DNA from: Paracoccaceae bacterium
GTDB taxonomy: Bacteria > Pseudomonadota > Alphaproteobacteria > Rhodobacterales > Rhodobacteraceae
DNA: 64,000 nucleotides
Reading direction: 5' to 3'
Assembly (NCBI GenBank): GCA_024742405.1
Contig: JANSYP010000001.1
Coordinates: 558,001 to 622,000 of the forward strand
In this document: positions 42,826-51,842 of the stretch, in pieces
Numbering within the stretch: the first letter of the stretch is position 1
How the letters are laid out: each line of letters starts with the position of its first letter
The notes under the pieces: generated by a model
Databases searched by the model: none
The model's input: the letters and a program-made list of their open reading frames with translations, nothing else
What the model was told of the DNA's origin: nothing
Position numbers and translations under genes: made by a program

Positions 42826-44007
42826 TTGTCGGCATCGCAGGCATCAGGCGCCCGGAAGCCACATCTTCCGAACGAGGCGAGCTTGGCGGCGCCTCCGGGC
42901 ATCGAGATCACCGTCGGTGCCGGCGACAGCAGGGTCGCGCTGTCCGGCGATGTCACAATCTATACCGCGACCGGGCTGGAGGCGCCCCTCGACGGCATCG
43001 CCGCCGACCGCGCGGTCCGGCTCGATCTTTCCGGGGTCGGCCGGCTCGACACCGCCGGGGCCTGGATGATCGCAGCGTTGCAGCGGCGTATCGAGGCCGC
43101 GGGCCAGCCCTTCGAGATTGCCGGCGCCAGCGCCAAGGTCGAGAGCCTCCTAGCGACCGTCTCGGGCGCCCTGCCAAAGGCCGAGGACGACACGCCGCCG
43201 CCACCGACCCTGGCGGACCGCCTGGAACGGGTCGGGCGTTCGGTGGTGTCGGGGCTGAGCTTCCTGCTCGAACTCACCGCCTATCTCGGGGTGTTCCTGG
43301 CCCGCATGGGCCGCGCGCTGCGCCATCCGGGCGAATTCCGCTTCACCGCGCTGGTCCACCATTGCGACGAGGTGGGGGTCAAGGCCGTGCCGATCGTGGC
43401 GCTCATGGCCTTTCTGATCGGCGTGGTTCTGGCCTTCCAGGGCGCCACCCAGCTGCAGCAGTTCGGCGCCGAGGTCTTCGTGGTGGATCTGATCGCGATT
43501 TCCATCCTGCGCGAGCTGGGGATCCTGCTGACGTCGATCATCGTGGCGGGCCGGACGGCCTCGGCCTTCACCGCGGCCATCGGCTCGATGAAGATGCGCG
43601 AGGAGATCGACGCCATGCGCACGCTGGGGCTCGACCCGGCCATGGTGCTCTTCGTGCCGCGGATCCTGGCGCTCCTGCTGATGCTGCCGGTGCTGGGACT
43701 GATCGCCAATGTCGCGGGGCTGCTGGGCGGCGCGCTGATGGCCTGGATCGACCTCGGCATATCGCCGGCGATGTTCCGCACCCGCCTGATCGAGGGCACC
43801 GATGTCAGCAACGTGCTCGTCGGTCTGATCAAGGCGCCCTTCTTTGCGCTCATCATCGGGGTTGTCGGGTGCCACGCGGGGATGCAGGTGAAAAGCAACG
43901 CGGAATCGCTCGGCCAGATGACCTCCAGTGCCGTGGTCGTGTCGATCTTTGCCGTGATCATGGCCGACGCGATCTTTTCGGTCTTCTTTGCGCAGGTGGG
44001 CTGGTGA
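42826..44007 (+). CDS. mlaE: Mla-type lipid ABC transporter permease with N-terminal STAS domain
   Basis: 393 residues; TTG start at 42826 behind AGGGAGA. Residues 1 to ~115 are a STAS domain (VRLDLSGVGRLDTAGAWMIAALQRR), i.e. an MlaB-like module fused to the permease. The rest is MlaE: FRFTALVHHCDEVGVKAVPIVALMAFLIGVVLAFQGATQLQQFGAEVFVVDLIAISILRELGILLTSIIVAGRTASAFTAAIG. It sits in the inner membrane and moves phospholipid between membranes with MlaF and MlaD. The stop overlaps the mlaF GTG. Confidence 0.92.
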   Translation: MSASQASGARKPHLPNEASLAAPPGIEITVGAGDSRVALSGDVTIYTATGLEAPLDGIAADRAVRLDLSGVGRLDTAGAWMIAALQRRIEAAGQPFEIAGASAKVESLLATVSGALPKAEDDTPPPPTLADRLERVGRSVVSGLSFLLELTAYLGVFLARMGRALRHPGEFRFTALVHHCDEVGVKAVPIVALMAFLIGVVLAFQGATQLQQFGAEVFVVDLIAISILRELGILLTSIIVAGRTASAFTAAIGSMKMREEIDAMRTLGLDPAMVLFVPRILALLLMLPVLGLIANVAGLLGGALMAWIDLGISPAMFRTRLIEGTDVSNVLVGLIKAPFFALIIGVVGCHAGMQVKSNAESLGQMTSSAVVVSIFAVIMADAIFSVFFAQVGW

Positions 44008-44795
44008 AGGATACGACACCCCAGACCGAGACGGTCATCGAGGTCCGCGGACTGCGCAACCAGTTCGGGGCCAACGTCGTCCATGACAATCTCGATCTCG
44101 ATGTCTATCGCGGCGAGATCCTGGGCGTGGTCGGCGGCTCGGGCACGGGCAAGTCGGTCCTGCTGCGCACCATCGCCGGGCTGCAGCGGCCCGCCGCAGG
44201 GACCGTCAGGGTGCTGGGCATCGACGTGCTGAACGCCGACGAGGACACCCGGGCGGCGCTGGAGTCGCGCTGGGGCGTGATGTTCCAGGACGGGGCGCTC
44301 TTTTCCTCGCTCACCGTGCGCGAGAATGTCGAGGTTCCGATGCTCGGCATCGACGGGCTCGACCCCGACCTGCGGCGCCAGCTTGCCGATCTCAAGGTCT
44401 CGATGGTGGGCCTGCCCTATTCGGCGGGCGAAAAGTACCCCTCGCAACTCTCGGGCGGCATGCGCAAGCGGGCCGGGCTGGCCCGGGCGCTCGCGCTCGA
44501 TCCGGAGATCGTGTTTCTCGACGAGCCGACCGCAGGGCTTGACCCGATCGGGGCGTCGGAGTTCGATGCGCTGATCCGCGGGCTCAGCCATTCGCTCGGT
44601 CTGACGGTCTTTTTGGTCACCCATGACCTTGATACGCTCCACGCAGTCTGCGATCGCATCGCCGTGCTCGCCGAGCGAAAGGTGCTGGTGACCGGTACGA
44701 TGGAGGATATGCTGAAGGTCGATCATCCGTGGGTGCACGAGTATTTCCACGGGCCCAGAGCGCGCGCCGCCCAGGCGCAGGGCGCAGGCGACTGA
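44004..44795 (+). CDS. mlaF: Mla-type lipid ABC transporter ATP-binding protein
   Basis: 263 residues from GTG 44004, coupled to mlaE by a GTGA overlap. Walker A is GGSGTGKSVLLRTI, the signature LSGGMRKRAGLARAL, Walker B IVFLDEPTAGLDP, and the switch histidine VTHDLDTLH. The signature form with MRKR is typical of MlaF/Mkl ATPases. It energises lipid transfer through MlaE. Confidence 0.95.
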   Translation: MKDTTPQTETVIEVRGLRNQFGANVVHDNLDLDVYRGEILGVVGGSGTGKSVLLRTIAGLQRPAAGTVRVLGIDVLNADEDTRAALESRWGVMFQDGALFSSLTVRENVEVPMLGIDGLDPDLRRQLADLKVSMVGLPYSAGEKYPSQLSGGMRKRAGLARALALDPEIVFLDEPTAGLDPIGASEFDALIRGLSHSLGLTVFLVTHDLDTLHAVCDRIAVLAERKVLVTGTMEDMLKVDHPWVHEYFHGPRARAAQAQGAGD

Positions 44796-44808
44796 GGGCA
44801 GAGCAGGC

Positions 44809-46548
44809 ATGGAAACGCGCGCCAGGTACATCCTGATCGGGGCCTTTACGATCGCCGGGTTCATCGGAATCGTGGCGTTCATCCTGCTGTTTTCCCGGCT
44901 CCAGCTGGACCGGCAATACGACTATTACGACATCGACTTCACCTCCGTCTCCGGGCTGGGGAATGCGTCCGACGTGCGCTTCAACGGCCTGCCGGTGGGC
45001 CAAGTCGTGGATGTGCGCCTGTCGCCGGACCGGTCCGGGACGATCCAGGTCCGGATCGAGATCGATGCCGACACCCCCGTGCGCACCGACAGCGTCGCGA
45101 CCATCGAACCCCAGGGCGTGACCGGCGTGGCCTTCGTCGGCATCGCATCGGGCACGCCCAACGCGCCGCTGCTGGTGCCCGCCGCGCCGGGGGATATCCC
45201 CACGATAACCGCCGGCCGCTCCACCCTGCAGACCCTGACCGAGGACGCGCCGGAGCTGCTGGACGAGGCGCTGACCATCGCGCGGGAGATCGGCAGCCTG
45301 CTGGGGGGCGAGAACCAGGGGCGGATTCAGAACATCCTGATCAATGTCGAAAACGCGTCCGACGAGTTCGCCCAGACGCTCAACGACTTTTCCAATGTGG
45401 CCGAGACGGTGACCGAATTCGCCGAGCAGATCAGCCGGTTCAACACGACGCTTGAAAGCCTGACCGGTGACATCACGGGGGTGCTGGAGGCGGCCAAGAC
45501 GACGCTCGACTCGATCGGCGAGCTCTCCACCCAGGCGCAGACCTTTGTCTCCGACGGCTCGGATGCGCTGGTGAGCGTGCGCACCACCGTGGAGGACGCG
45601 GGCGACTATGTCACCGGAAGCCTGACCGAAACGACGCAGCAGCTCCAGCAGACCTTGGCGTCGGTGCGCGAACAGGCCGATGTGCTCAGCGCCGATGCCC
45701 AGGCGCTGATGCGCACCATCGACACCACCGGCACGACTGCGACCGCCGGCCTGCAGGAGGCGCGCGTGACCCTGCAGGCGGTCGACCGGCTCATTGCCCG
45801 CGTCGATGAAACCGCCGTGGTGGTCACCGATACGGTCGCGCGTGTCGATGCGCTCATCGAACGCGAGGGCGGGCCGCTTCTGGCCGAGACCCGCGTTATG
45901 GTGGCCGAGGCGACGCGCGCCGTCTCCTCCGTCAATGCCGCGGTCCAGACCGATCTGCCCGCTATCATCGCCGATATCCGCTCCGCGGCCGACACGGCCT
46001 CGACGGTGATCTCAGAGGTGGGCGAGAACCTGACCTCGGCGAGCGGGCGCATCGATGGGGTCGTGGACGAGGCCGAGAAGACGCTAAACGCTGCGACCAC
46101 GGCCTTTTCCAACGCCAACGAAACACTGAGCGCGATCAACGGCGCGATGGAGACCGGAGACCGGGCGCTCGCCGCGGCCGAAAGCGCCTTTTCCGGGGCC
46201 AGCCGGGTGATCAATGACGACCTCTCGGGCATCATCACCGGCCTGGAACAGACGCTCGCGACGCTTCGGCAGACCATCGGCCAGGTGTCCGACGATATCC
46301 CCGGCATCTCCGCCGATCTGCGCAACGCCAGCGCGTCGGCAGCCTCCGCCTTTGCCGAATTGCAGTCGATGGCGCAGTCCTCCGCGCCCGCTGTCGAGAC
46401 GTTCGCCACCACGGCGCTGCCCGCCTATACGCGGCTGGGGCAGGAGACCCGGGAGCTGGTCAACAATCTCGACCGCCTGACCCTGCAGATCGAACGCGAT
46501 CCGGCGCGCTTCTTTCTGAACAACGAAACGCCGGAGTTCAGAAGGTGA
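44809..46548 (+). CDS. mlaD: MlaD/MCE-family lipid-binding protein with long helical C-terminus
   Basis: 579 residues. One N-terminal membrane helix (ILIGAFTIAGFIGIVAFILLFS) anchors it to the inner membrane. One MCE domain follows at about 40-120 (YDIDFTSVSGLGNASDVRFNGLPVGQVVDVRLS). The remaining ~440 residues are heptad-like and rich in Ala, Thr and Ser, with few aromatics; these would form a long coiled helix bundle. E. coli MlaD is only ~180 residues, so this resembles the longer PqiB/YebT or alphaproteobacterial MCE forms that may build a periplasmic tube. Confidence 0.92.
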   Translation: METRARYILIGAFTIAGFIGIVAFILLFSRLQLDRQYDYYDIDFTSVSGLGNASDVRFNGLPVGQVVDVRLSPDRSGTIQVRIEIDADTPVRTDSVATIEPQGVTGVAFVGIASGTPNAPLLVPAAPGDIPTITAGRSTLQTLTEDAPELLDEALTIAREIGSLLGGENQGRIQNILINVENASDEFAQTLNDFSNVAETVTEFAEQISRFNTTLESLTGDITGVLEAAKTTLDSIGELSTQAQTFVSDGSDALVSVRTTVEDAGDYVTGSLTETTQQLQQTLASVREQADVLSADAQALMRTIDTTGTTATAGLQEARVTLQAVDRLIARVDETAVVVTDTVARVDALIEREGGPLLAETRVMVAEATRAVSSVNAAVQTDLPAIIADIRSAADTASTVISEVGENLTSASGRIDGVVDEAEKTLNAATTAFSNANETLSAINGAMETGDRALAAAESAFSGASRVINDDLSGIITGLEQTLATLRQTIGQVSDDIPGISADLRNASASAASAFAELQSMAQSSAPAVETFATTALPAYTRLGQETRELVNNLDRLTLQIERDPARFFLNNETPEFRR

Positions 46549-46550
46549 GC

Positions 46551-47186
46551 ATGGCAGTGACCCAGGCAGCGCTCGTTCGCACGATCGCCATGATCCTCGC
46601 CCTTTCGGCGCTGACCGGCTGTGGCGCGATTTCCGCGCTCACCAACGCGGCCACGCCACTCGAAGTGTTTGAGCTGCGGCCACCCGACACCATCCCCGCC
46701 GCACGCGGCCAGCTGGCCCGCGATCTCATCATCGAGGTGCCCACGACCAGCGGCGCGCTCGACACCGACCGGATCATGATCCGCCCCAATCCGCTCCAGG
46801 CGCAGTATCTGCCCGGTGTGCGCTGGAGTGGCCAGCTCCCGGTCATGGTCCAGACGCTCCTACTGCGTTCCATCGAAGAGACCGACGGGCTGCGCTATGT
46901 TGGCCGGCGGCCGCTGGGCGCGCGAGGAGACTACGCGCTCGTCACCGAGATCGTCGATTTTCAGGCCGAGGCCGTTCCGGGCGGCGACGGGGCAACCATC
47001 GATATCCGTCTGATTGCGCGCATCGTCCGGGAAAGCGACGCGCAGATCCTGGCCAGCAGAACCTTCGCGGCCAGCGCCGCCACAACGACGACGGCGACCG
47101 ACTCGCTGATCGTGGCCTTCGACGCCGCTACGGACCAGATCTTGCCCGACTTCGCCGCCTGGGTGCTCTCGGTAGTGCGCCGGTGA
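46551..47186 (+). CDS. ABC-type transport auxiliary lipoprotein (PqiC-like)
   Basis: 211 residues from ATG 46551, with AGAAGG seven bases upstream; GTG 46545 is too close to that site. It has a lipoprotein signal with lipobox LTGC. The core matches the ABC_trans_aux/PqiC family: FELRPP near the N-terminus, LIIEVPTTSGALDTDRIMIRPNPLQAQYLPGVRWSGQLPVMVQTLLLRSIEET in the middle. Such lipoproteins accompany MCE systems at the outer membrane. It is last in the mlaE-mlaF-mlaD operon. Confidence 0.88.
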   Translation: MAVTQAALVRTIAMILALSALTGCGAISALTNAATPLEVFELRPPDTIPAARGQLARDLIIEVPTTSGALDTDRIMIRPNPLQAQYLPGVRWSGQLPVMVQTLLLRSIEETDGLRYVGRRPLGARGDYALVTEIVDFQAEAVPGGDGATIDIRLIARIVRESDAQILASRTFAASAATTTTATDSLIVAFDAATDQILPDFAAWVLSVVRR

Positions 47187-47752
47187 GAACGGAGGGCTTG
47201 AGCCGCCCAAACCAAGGGTTCGAGTTCAGGTGCCAATGCTGGAGCTTTCGGTCGGCTGCGGCTGGCATCGGCGGGCGGTAGCAGGGCGGACAAGGGCCGC
47301 CATCAACTGGCACTGCGCCAGGCGCCCACATCGTGTGGCCTTGTTGTCGTTTCCGATCGACGAAACATTCGAGCCTGTGATGGCTGGAGTCAGGGCCAAG
47401 CAGTTGGCCTCGAACTCCTGGCAATGCACAGGCCAAAACCCGATCTGAACCGGCCGAAAAGCCCGCCTGCGGCAGGTCCGTGTCTGACGGATATGCAGCG
47501 GGCTCACCGTTGGCTCGAGACACCCCCTCACAGTAAACAGGCATGGAGAGCCGCCCCTTTGAGGCAGGCTGGACCGATGGTTTCTCGGGACTCTTGGACA
47601 AATACGGGCAAGAGACCGCTCTTGGTGTCGGGACACACCGGTTTTTGTGGGCCGGGACTGGAGCCCGAGCGCACGTGCCGGCGACCGGCGTCCGGTCGTC
47701 ATCGGGGGGCGGGCCCGAGGCTGTCCAAGGGGGGCACCCGGCCCCCTCGCGC
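47187..47752. other. Gene-free stretch between the convergent Mla and tct operons
   Basis: Two operons converge here. No coding region, structural RNA or clear intrinsic terminator was recognised in the 566 bp. Confidence 0.5.
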
Positions 47753-49708
47753 CTAGGGCAGCGGGACACCAAGGACGCGTCCAAAAAGCAGCGTGACCGA
47801 GAGGATCGTGACGATCACTCCCAACAGCAAATAGAACCAGCCGCGGGGGGTGAAGCTGTCATGCTGTGACGGGAAGACCAGCGCCACGCCGAGCAGTAGT
47901 GCCGAGATCTCGAACCCGAGGACAGGAATGAGTGCGACGGCCCCGAACATCAGCATCGGCACGGCGATCATCCTGAGGCGCGAGCCTTCGACCTGAAGCT
48001 CGGTGACGTGCCTGGTGAGGAAGAGCTTCACGATAGAGAGCACGACGAGGCACAGCATTCCGATGGCGATCGTTCTGGGAAAGACCGCGGCATCGGGGTT
48101 GAGGCCTGCCGACTGCGAGATCACGATCAGGGCAATGGCGCCGAAAATCACGAAGGCAGCCAGATCGCGGATGACCGCAGGGGTCGGCGCGGGATCGCGG
48201 TCGATCACTGTGTCGGTCGTTGAGCGGGAGACCAGACGCTTGATCTGGGGCCAGAACGGATAGAGGAAACTCAGCAGCGTCAGTGCAATGATCACCATCG
48301 AAATGGGTCGGCCGAAGAACTGACCCCAGAGGTTCCCGATCGCGTCGCCGATGGTCCAGGTCTGGACGAAGCCCTGTTCGGCGATACGCCCGAGGATCAG
48401 GCCGAGCACGATCGGCGAGGCCGAAAAGCCGCGCTTGGCAGCCACCCAGCCGATCACGCCAAGGGTGATCATGATTGCGATGTCGGAGACGCTGTTGCGG
48501 ATGGCGAAGGAGCCGATCACGGTCATGAAGGCGACGATCGGCACCAGTGCGGATTTCGGTGCGCGCACGATCGCACCATAGGCGAAGCGTCCGATCAGCA
48601 GCCCGACGGGAAGCATCAGTATGGTCGCCAGAAGCAGTCCGAAGATGAACGTATAGACGATGTCGGCGCCCTGGTCGAAGAGCGCGGGGCCGGTGCGCAC
48701 GCCCTGGACCAGCAGTGCGCCCAGGATCACCGCATCGGGGGGCGTGCCGGGAATGCCCAGCACCAGCGTCGGGATGAAGCCGCCGCCGACAGTGGCGTTG
48801 TTGGCCGATTCCGTGGCGATGATGCCGCCGGGGTTGCCCTTGCCGTATTCCGGTTCGCCCTTGTTGCCGCGGCGGGCCTCGGAATAGGCGACGAGGCCGG
48901 CGATGGACCCGCCGGCACCGGGAAGGGCGCCGACCATGGTGCCGATGACGGAGCTGCGAAGCACGTTGAACTTGTTGCGCAGCAGCATGCCGAAAGCCTC
49001 GGGCAGCCGGAAGCCGCGGGTCTGTTCGGGGGCGTCGAGATGGCGGTTCGGTGTCGCGACCAGGTCGATCAGGACCGGGATGCAGTAGAGCCCGATGAGC
49101 GCGGACACCGTTTCGATCCCGCCCAGCAGGACGGTGGAACCAAAGGTGAAGCGGACCTCGGCGCTGGTCTCGGACACGCCGATCATTGCGATCAGCAGGC
49201 CGAAACAGGCGCCGATCATGCCCTTGAGAAAATCGCCAGTCGAGAGCGCGGCGATGAGCGAGAGCCCGAAGATCGCCAGCCAGAAATACTCCACCGGCCC
49301 GAAGGCGAGGGCCGCTTGCGCCAGCGGCGGCGCGAGCAGGAGCAGGGCCAGGGCGCCGACCAATCCGCCGAAGACGGAGGCGAGGCACGCCACCGACACC
49401 GCCAGATCGCCATCGCCCCGCTTGGCCATGGGAAACCCGTCGAAGGTCGTTGCGATGGCCGAGGGCGTTCCGGGCGTGTTCAGCAGGATCGCGGCATAGG
49501 CGCCGCCATAGATCGCGCCGGTATAGATCGCCCCCATCAGGATCAGGGCGCTGTCGGGCGCCATGGTAAAGGTCAGCGGCACCAGAACCGCCACGGCCAT
49601 GGTCGCGGTGAGCCCCGGGATCGATCCGATAACCGTGCCCGCGGCGACGCCGAACACTGCCAGCATCACGTTCAGGGGCGTGAGCGCCGAGACGATGTAT
49701 TCGAACAT
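47753..49708 (-). CDS. tctA: Tripartite tricarboxylate transporter permease, TctA fused to TctB-like domain
   Basis: 651 residues from MFEYIVSAL (49708). Residues 1 to ~495 are TctA: GTVIGSIPGLTATMAVAVLVPLTF, then ILLNTPGTPSAIATTFDGFPMAKRG and PGAGGSIAGLVAYSEARRG. The usual TctA ends near 500. Here about 150 further residues contain four more membrane segments (AFVIFGAIALIVISQSAGLNPDAAVFPRTIAIGMLCLVVLSIVKLFL), which is the TctB small-permease pattern. No separate tctB is present. It is the last gene of the sulfolactate operon; with TctC it would form the uptake system (SlcHFG-like in role). Confidence 0.9.
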   Translation of the reverse strand: MFEYIVSALTPLNVMLAVFGVAAGTVIGSIPGLTATMAVAVLVPLTFTMAPDSALILMGAIYTGAIYGGAYAAILLNTPGTPSAIATTFDGFPMAKRGDGDLAVSVACLASVFGGLVGALALLLLAPPLAQAALAFGPVEYFWLAIFGLSLIAALSTGDFLKGMIGACFGLLIAMIGVSETSAEVRFTFGSTVLLGGIETVSALIGLYCIPVLIDLVATPNRHLDAPEQTRGFRLPEAFGMLLRNKFNVLRSSVIGTMVGALPGAGGSIAGLVAYSEARRGNKGEPEYGKGNPGGIIATESANNATVGGGFIPTLVLGIPGTPPDAVILGALLVQGVRTGPALFDQGADIVYTFIFGLLLATILMLPVGLLIGRFAYGAIVRAPKSALVPIVAFMTVIGSFAIRNSVSDIAIMITLGVIGWVAAKRGFSASPIVLGLILGRIAEQGFVQTWTIGDAIGNLWGQFFGRPISMVIIALTLLSFLYPFWPQIKRLVSRSTTDTVIDRDPAPTPAVIRDLAAFVIFGAIALIVISQSAGLNPDAAVFPRTIAIGMLCLVVLSIVKLFLTRHVTELQVEGSRLRMIAVPMLMFGAVALIPVLGFEISALLLGVALVFPSQHDSFTPRGWFYLLLGVIVTILSVTLLFGRVLGVPLP

Positions 49709-49809
49709 GGCCGACCTCCGGCACCGGCGCCACGAGAGGCTCGTGACGTCGGCGAACAACCTTTGCGGATTGGATCGGTGCGCCCCGCGACGGAGCGCAC
49801 CAGCCCGGA

Positions 49810-50760
49810 TCAGTCGATGATTTCAGCCGACCGGGCCGCGGCGATGTAGCCTTCGGCCTTTTCCGCCATGAAAGCATCCATGTCCGGGCCGTAGCCGACA
49901 TCGACAAGGGCGAAGCCGCCATCGATCATCTGCTGCTGGAAGGCCGCGTCCGCATTGATCGTCGCGATGGCATCTGCCACCTGCTGGCGGACCTCTTCGC
50001 TCGCGCTGTTGGGCACCGCGACGCCGCGGTAAGCACCCGAGACCATGTCGAAGCCCAGCTCCTTGAAGGTCGGCACGTCCGGGAAGGCCGGGTGACGCTC
50101 TTCCATGGCGACGGCCAGCATCCGGACAGCGTCGCCTTGCGCCGCACCGACGGTGGTGTAGCCCCATTCGGCGGTCACCTGATTGCCTAGCAGCGCGGTC
50201 ACAGCGGCCCCTGTGCCCTTGAAGGCGACATAGGTCGTCTCGATATCGGCCAGATCGTCGAACTGAACCTGGGCGAGGTGGTTCGCGGTCCCCTTGCCGG
50301 AGCCCGAAAAGATCACCTGGCGGGGGTTTTCCTTGGCGAAGTCGATGAGGTCCTGCAGCGTCTGGAAATCACTGTCGGCCTTCACCACGATCGCGTCGGG
50401 TGTGTAGTGAAACCAGTAGACGGCGGCGATGTCTTCCGTCGTGAAACCGACATCGCCCTGTTCTGGCTTGATCACGATATGAGGCAGGTTGATCCCCATG
50501 ATCTTGGTGCCGTCATCGGCCAGACCGTTCAGCTGGGACCAGCCGACCGCTCCGCCGCCGCCGGGCTGGTAGGAGACAACCAGTTGCTCACCGAAGAGAT
50601 CCTGGAAAAACGGCTGCTGAAAGCGGGCGGTGATGTCGGATTCTCCGCCCGGGCCGAACGGGATGATGTAGTCGACGCTTCCCGGCGGGAAGTCATTGGC
50701 CGATGCGCTGCCGGCCAACGCCGCCAGCGCCGCTGCAAGGATGGTCTTTCTAATGGTCAT
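49810..50760 (-). CDS. tctC: Tripartite tricarboxylate transporter solute-binding protein, TctC family
   Basis: 316 residues with a signal peptide (cleavage near GSASAND). BugT/TctC features are VDYIIPFGPGGESDITAR, VVSYQPGGGGAVGW and FKGTGAAVTALLGNQVTAEWGY, the usual carboxylate-cradling loops. It lies between the comC-type gene and the fused permease. The genetic context makes sulfolactate its most likely ligand, though TctC ligands cannot be read from sequence. Confidence 0.9.
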   Translation of the reverse strand: MTIRKTILAAALAALAGSASANDFPPGSVDYIIPFGPGGESDITARFQQPFFQDLFGEQLVVSYQPGGGGAVGWSQLNGLADDGTKIMGINLPHIVIKPEQGDVGFTTEDIAAVYWFHYTPDAIVVKADSDFQTLQDLIDFAKENPRQVIFSGSGKGTANHLAQVQFDDLADIETTYVAFKGTGAAVTALLGNQVTAEWGYTTVGAAQGDAVRMLAVAMEERHPAFPDVPTFKELGFDMVSGAYRGVAVPNSASEEVRQQVADAIATINADAAFQQQMIDGGFALVDVGYGPDMDAFMAEKAEGYIAAARSAEIID

Positions 50761-50839
50761 GTCAGTTTCCTCCTCATGTTGGGTCTTGTGTGGCAGCCGG
50801 CCTCTTTAGGACCTTTGGCCTGCCGTCGTCGTGTGTGTG

Positions 50840-51841
50840 TCAGCTGCGTGTCGCGGCCTCGATCTCTTCCATCAACCGGGCCGGAACGGCGACGCCCTCG
50901 GACTGCGCCTTGGCCCGCGCTGCGATCCGGCGGGTGCCCGGCAGACGTGCGCCGCTCTGCGCCTCGATCTCACCAATCAACGCCTCAAGGCGCAATCCGA
51001 AATCCGTGCTTCCGCCGCGTGCCGGATCAATGGCGATCAGGGTCTGGCCGACCTGTGGCGCCGGCCCGTCGCCGTCAAAGAAGGACGAGGCCTCGTAGCT
51101 GTAGTTCGCGCCCGTCAGGGAGGCAGCCAGAATCTCGACCATGAGCGCGAGCGCCGCGCCCTTGGCGTCGCCCATCGGGATCATCATGCCGCCGAGCGCG
51201 GCTTTCGCGTCGGTGGTCGGCTGCCCGTCATGGTCCAGGGCCCAGCCCTCGGGAATGGGCTCGCCGCGCTTGGACGCCGCCATGATCTTGCCGCGGGCCG
51301 CGCGAGACAGCGACAGGTCGATGACCAGCGGATCGTTCTGCCGCGGGGCCGCGAAGGCGATCGGGTTTGTCCCGAAAAGCGCCTTGTTGCCGCCCCAGGG
51401 CGCCATGGCCGCGGGGGTGTTGGCCAGCATCAGTGCGATCAGACCTTCGCGAGCGATCCGCTCGACATGGGCACCCATCTGGCCGGCATGGTGCGACGCG
51501 GAGATCGCAGCCGCCGCGATGCCGGTTTCGCGGGCGAGGGGCACGAGTTTGTCTATGGCCAGATCGAGTGCGGGATAGGCAAACCCAGTGCCGGCATCGA
51601 CATGGAGCATGGCGGGCCCACGCTGCGTGATGGTCGGTACGGCATGACCGGCGACCTTGCCGGACCGGGCCTGGGCACAGTAGCTCGACACCCGGGCGAA
51701 TCCATGACCGCCCTGACCGTCCACCTCTGCCGCGACCAGCGCGCGGGCGACCGAGGCGGCGTTGTCGTCCGACACCCCGCTGGCGGTTAGAGCGCTCGCG
51801 ACCAGCGCTTTGGCGTCTTCGATCGGAAGGCGAATGTCCAT
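50840..51841 (-). CDS. comC: Ldh2/malate dehydrogenase-family (R)-sulfolactate dehydrogenase
   Basis: 333 residues of the Ldh2/ComC family: EVDGQGGHGFARVSSY near the N-terminus, the catalytic-region SASHHAGQMGAHVERIAREGLIALMLANTPAAMAPWGG, and GDAKGAALALMVEILAASLTGANY. In sulfolactate degraders ComC reduces sulfopyruvate to (R)-sulfolactate with NADPH. The ATG is one base from the slcC stop, so the two are translated together. Other Ldh2 members act on malate, ureidoglycolate or lactate; it is the operon that points to ComC. Confidence 0.85.
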   Translation of the reverse strand: MDIRLPIEDAKALVASALTASGVSDDNAASVARALVAAEVDGQGGHGFARVSSYCAQARSGKVAGHAVPTITQRGPAMLHVDAGTGFAYPALDLAIDKLVPLARETGIAAAAISASHHAGQMGAHVERIAREGLIALMLANTPAAMAPWGGNKALFGTNPIAFAAPRQNDPLVIDLSLSRAARGKIMAASKRGEPIPEGWALDHDGQPTTDAKAALGGMMIPMGDAKGAALALMVEILAASLTGANYSYEASSFFDGDGPAPQVGQTLIAIDPARGGSTDFGLRLEALIGEIEAQSGARLPGTRRIAARAKAQSEGVAVPARLMEEIEAATRS

Positions 51842-51842
51842 A

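Noticed and set aside
47217-47240. GGTTCGAGTTC, resembling a tRNA T-arm
   Set aside because: No acceptor, D or anticodon arm could be folded around it.
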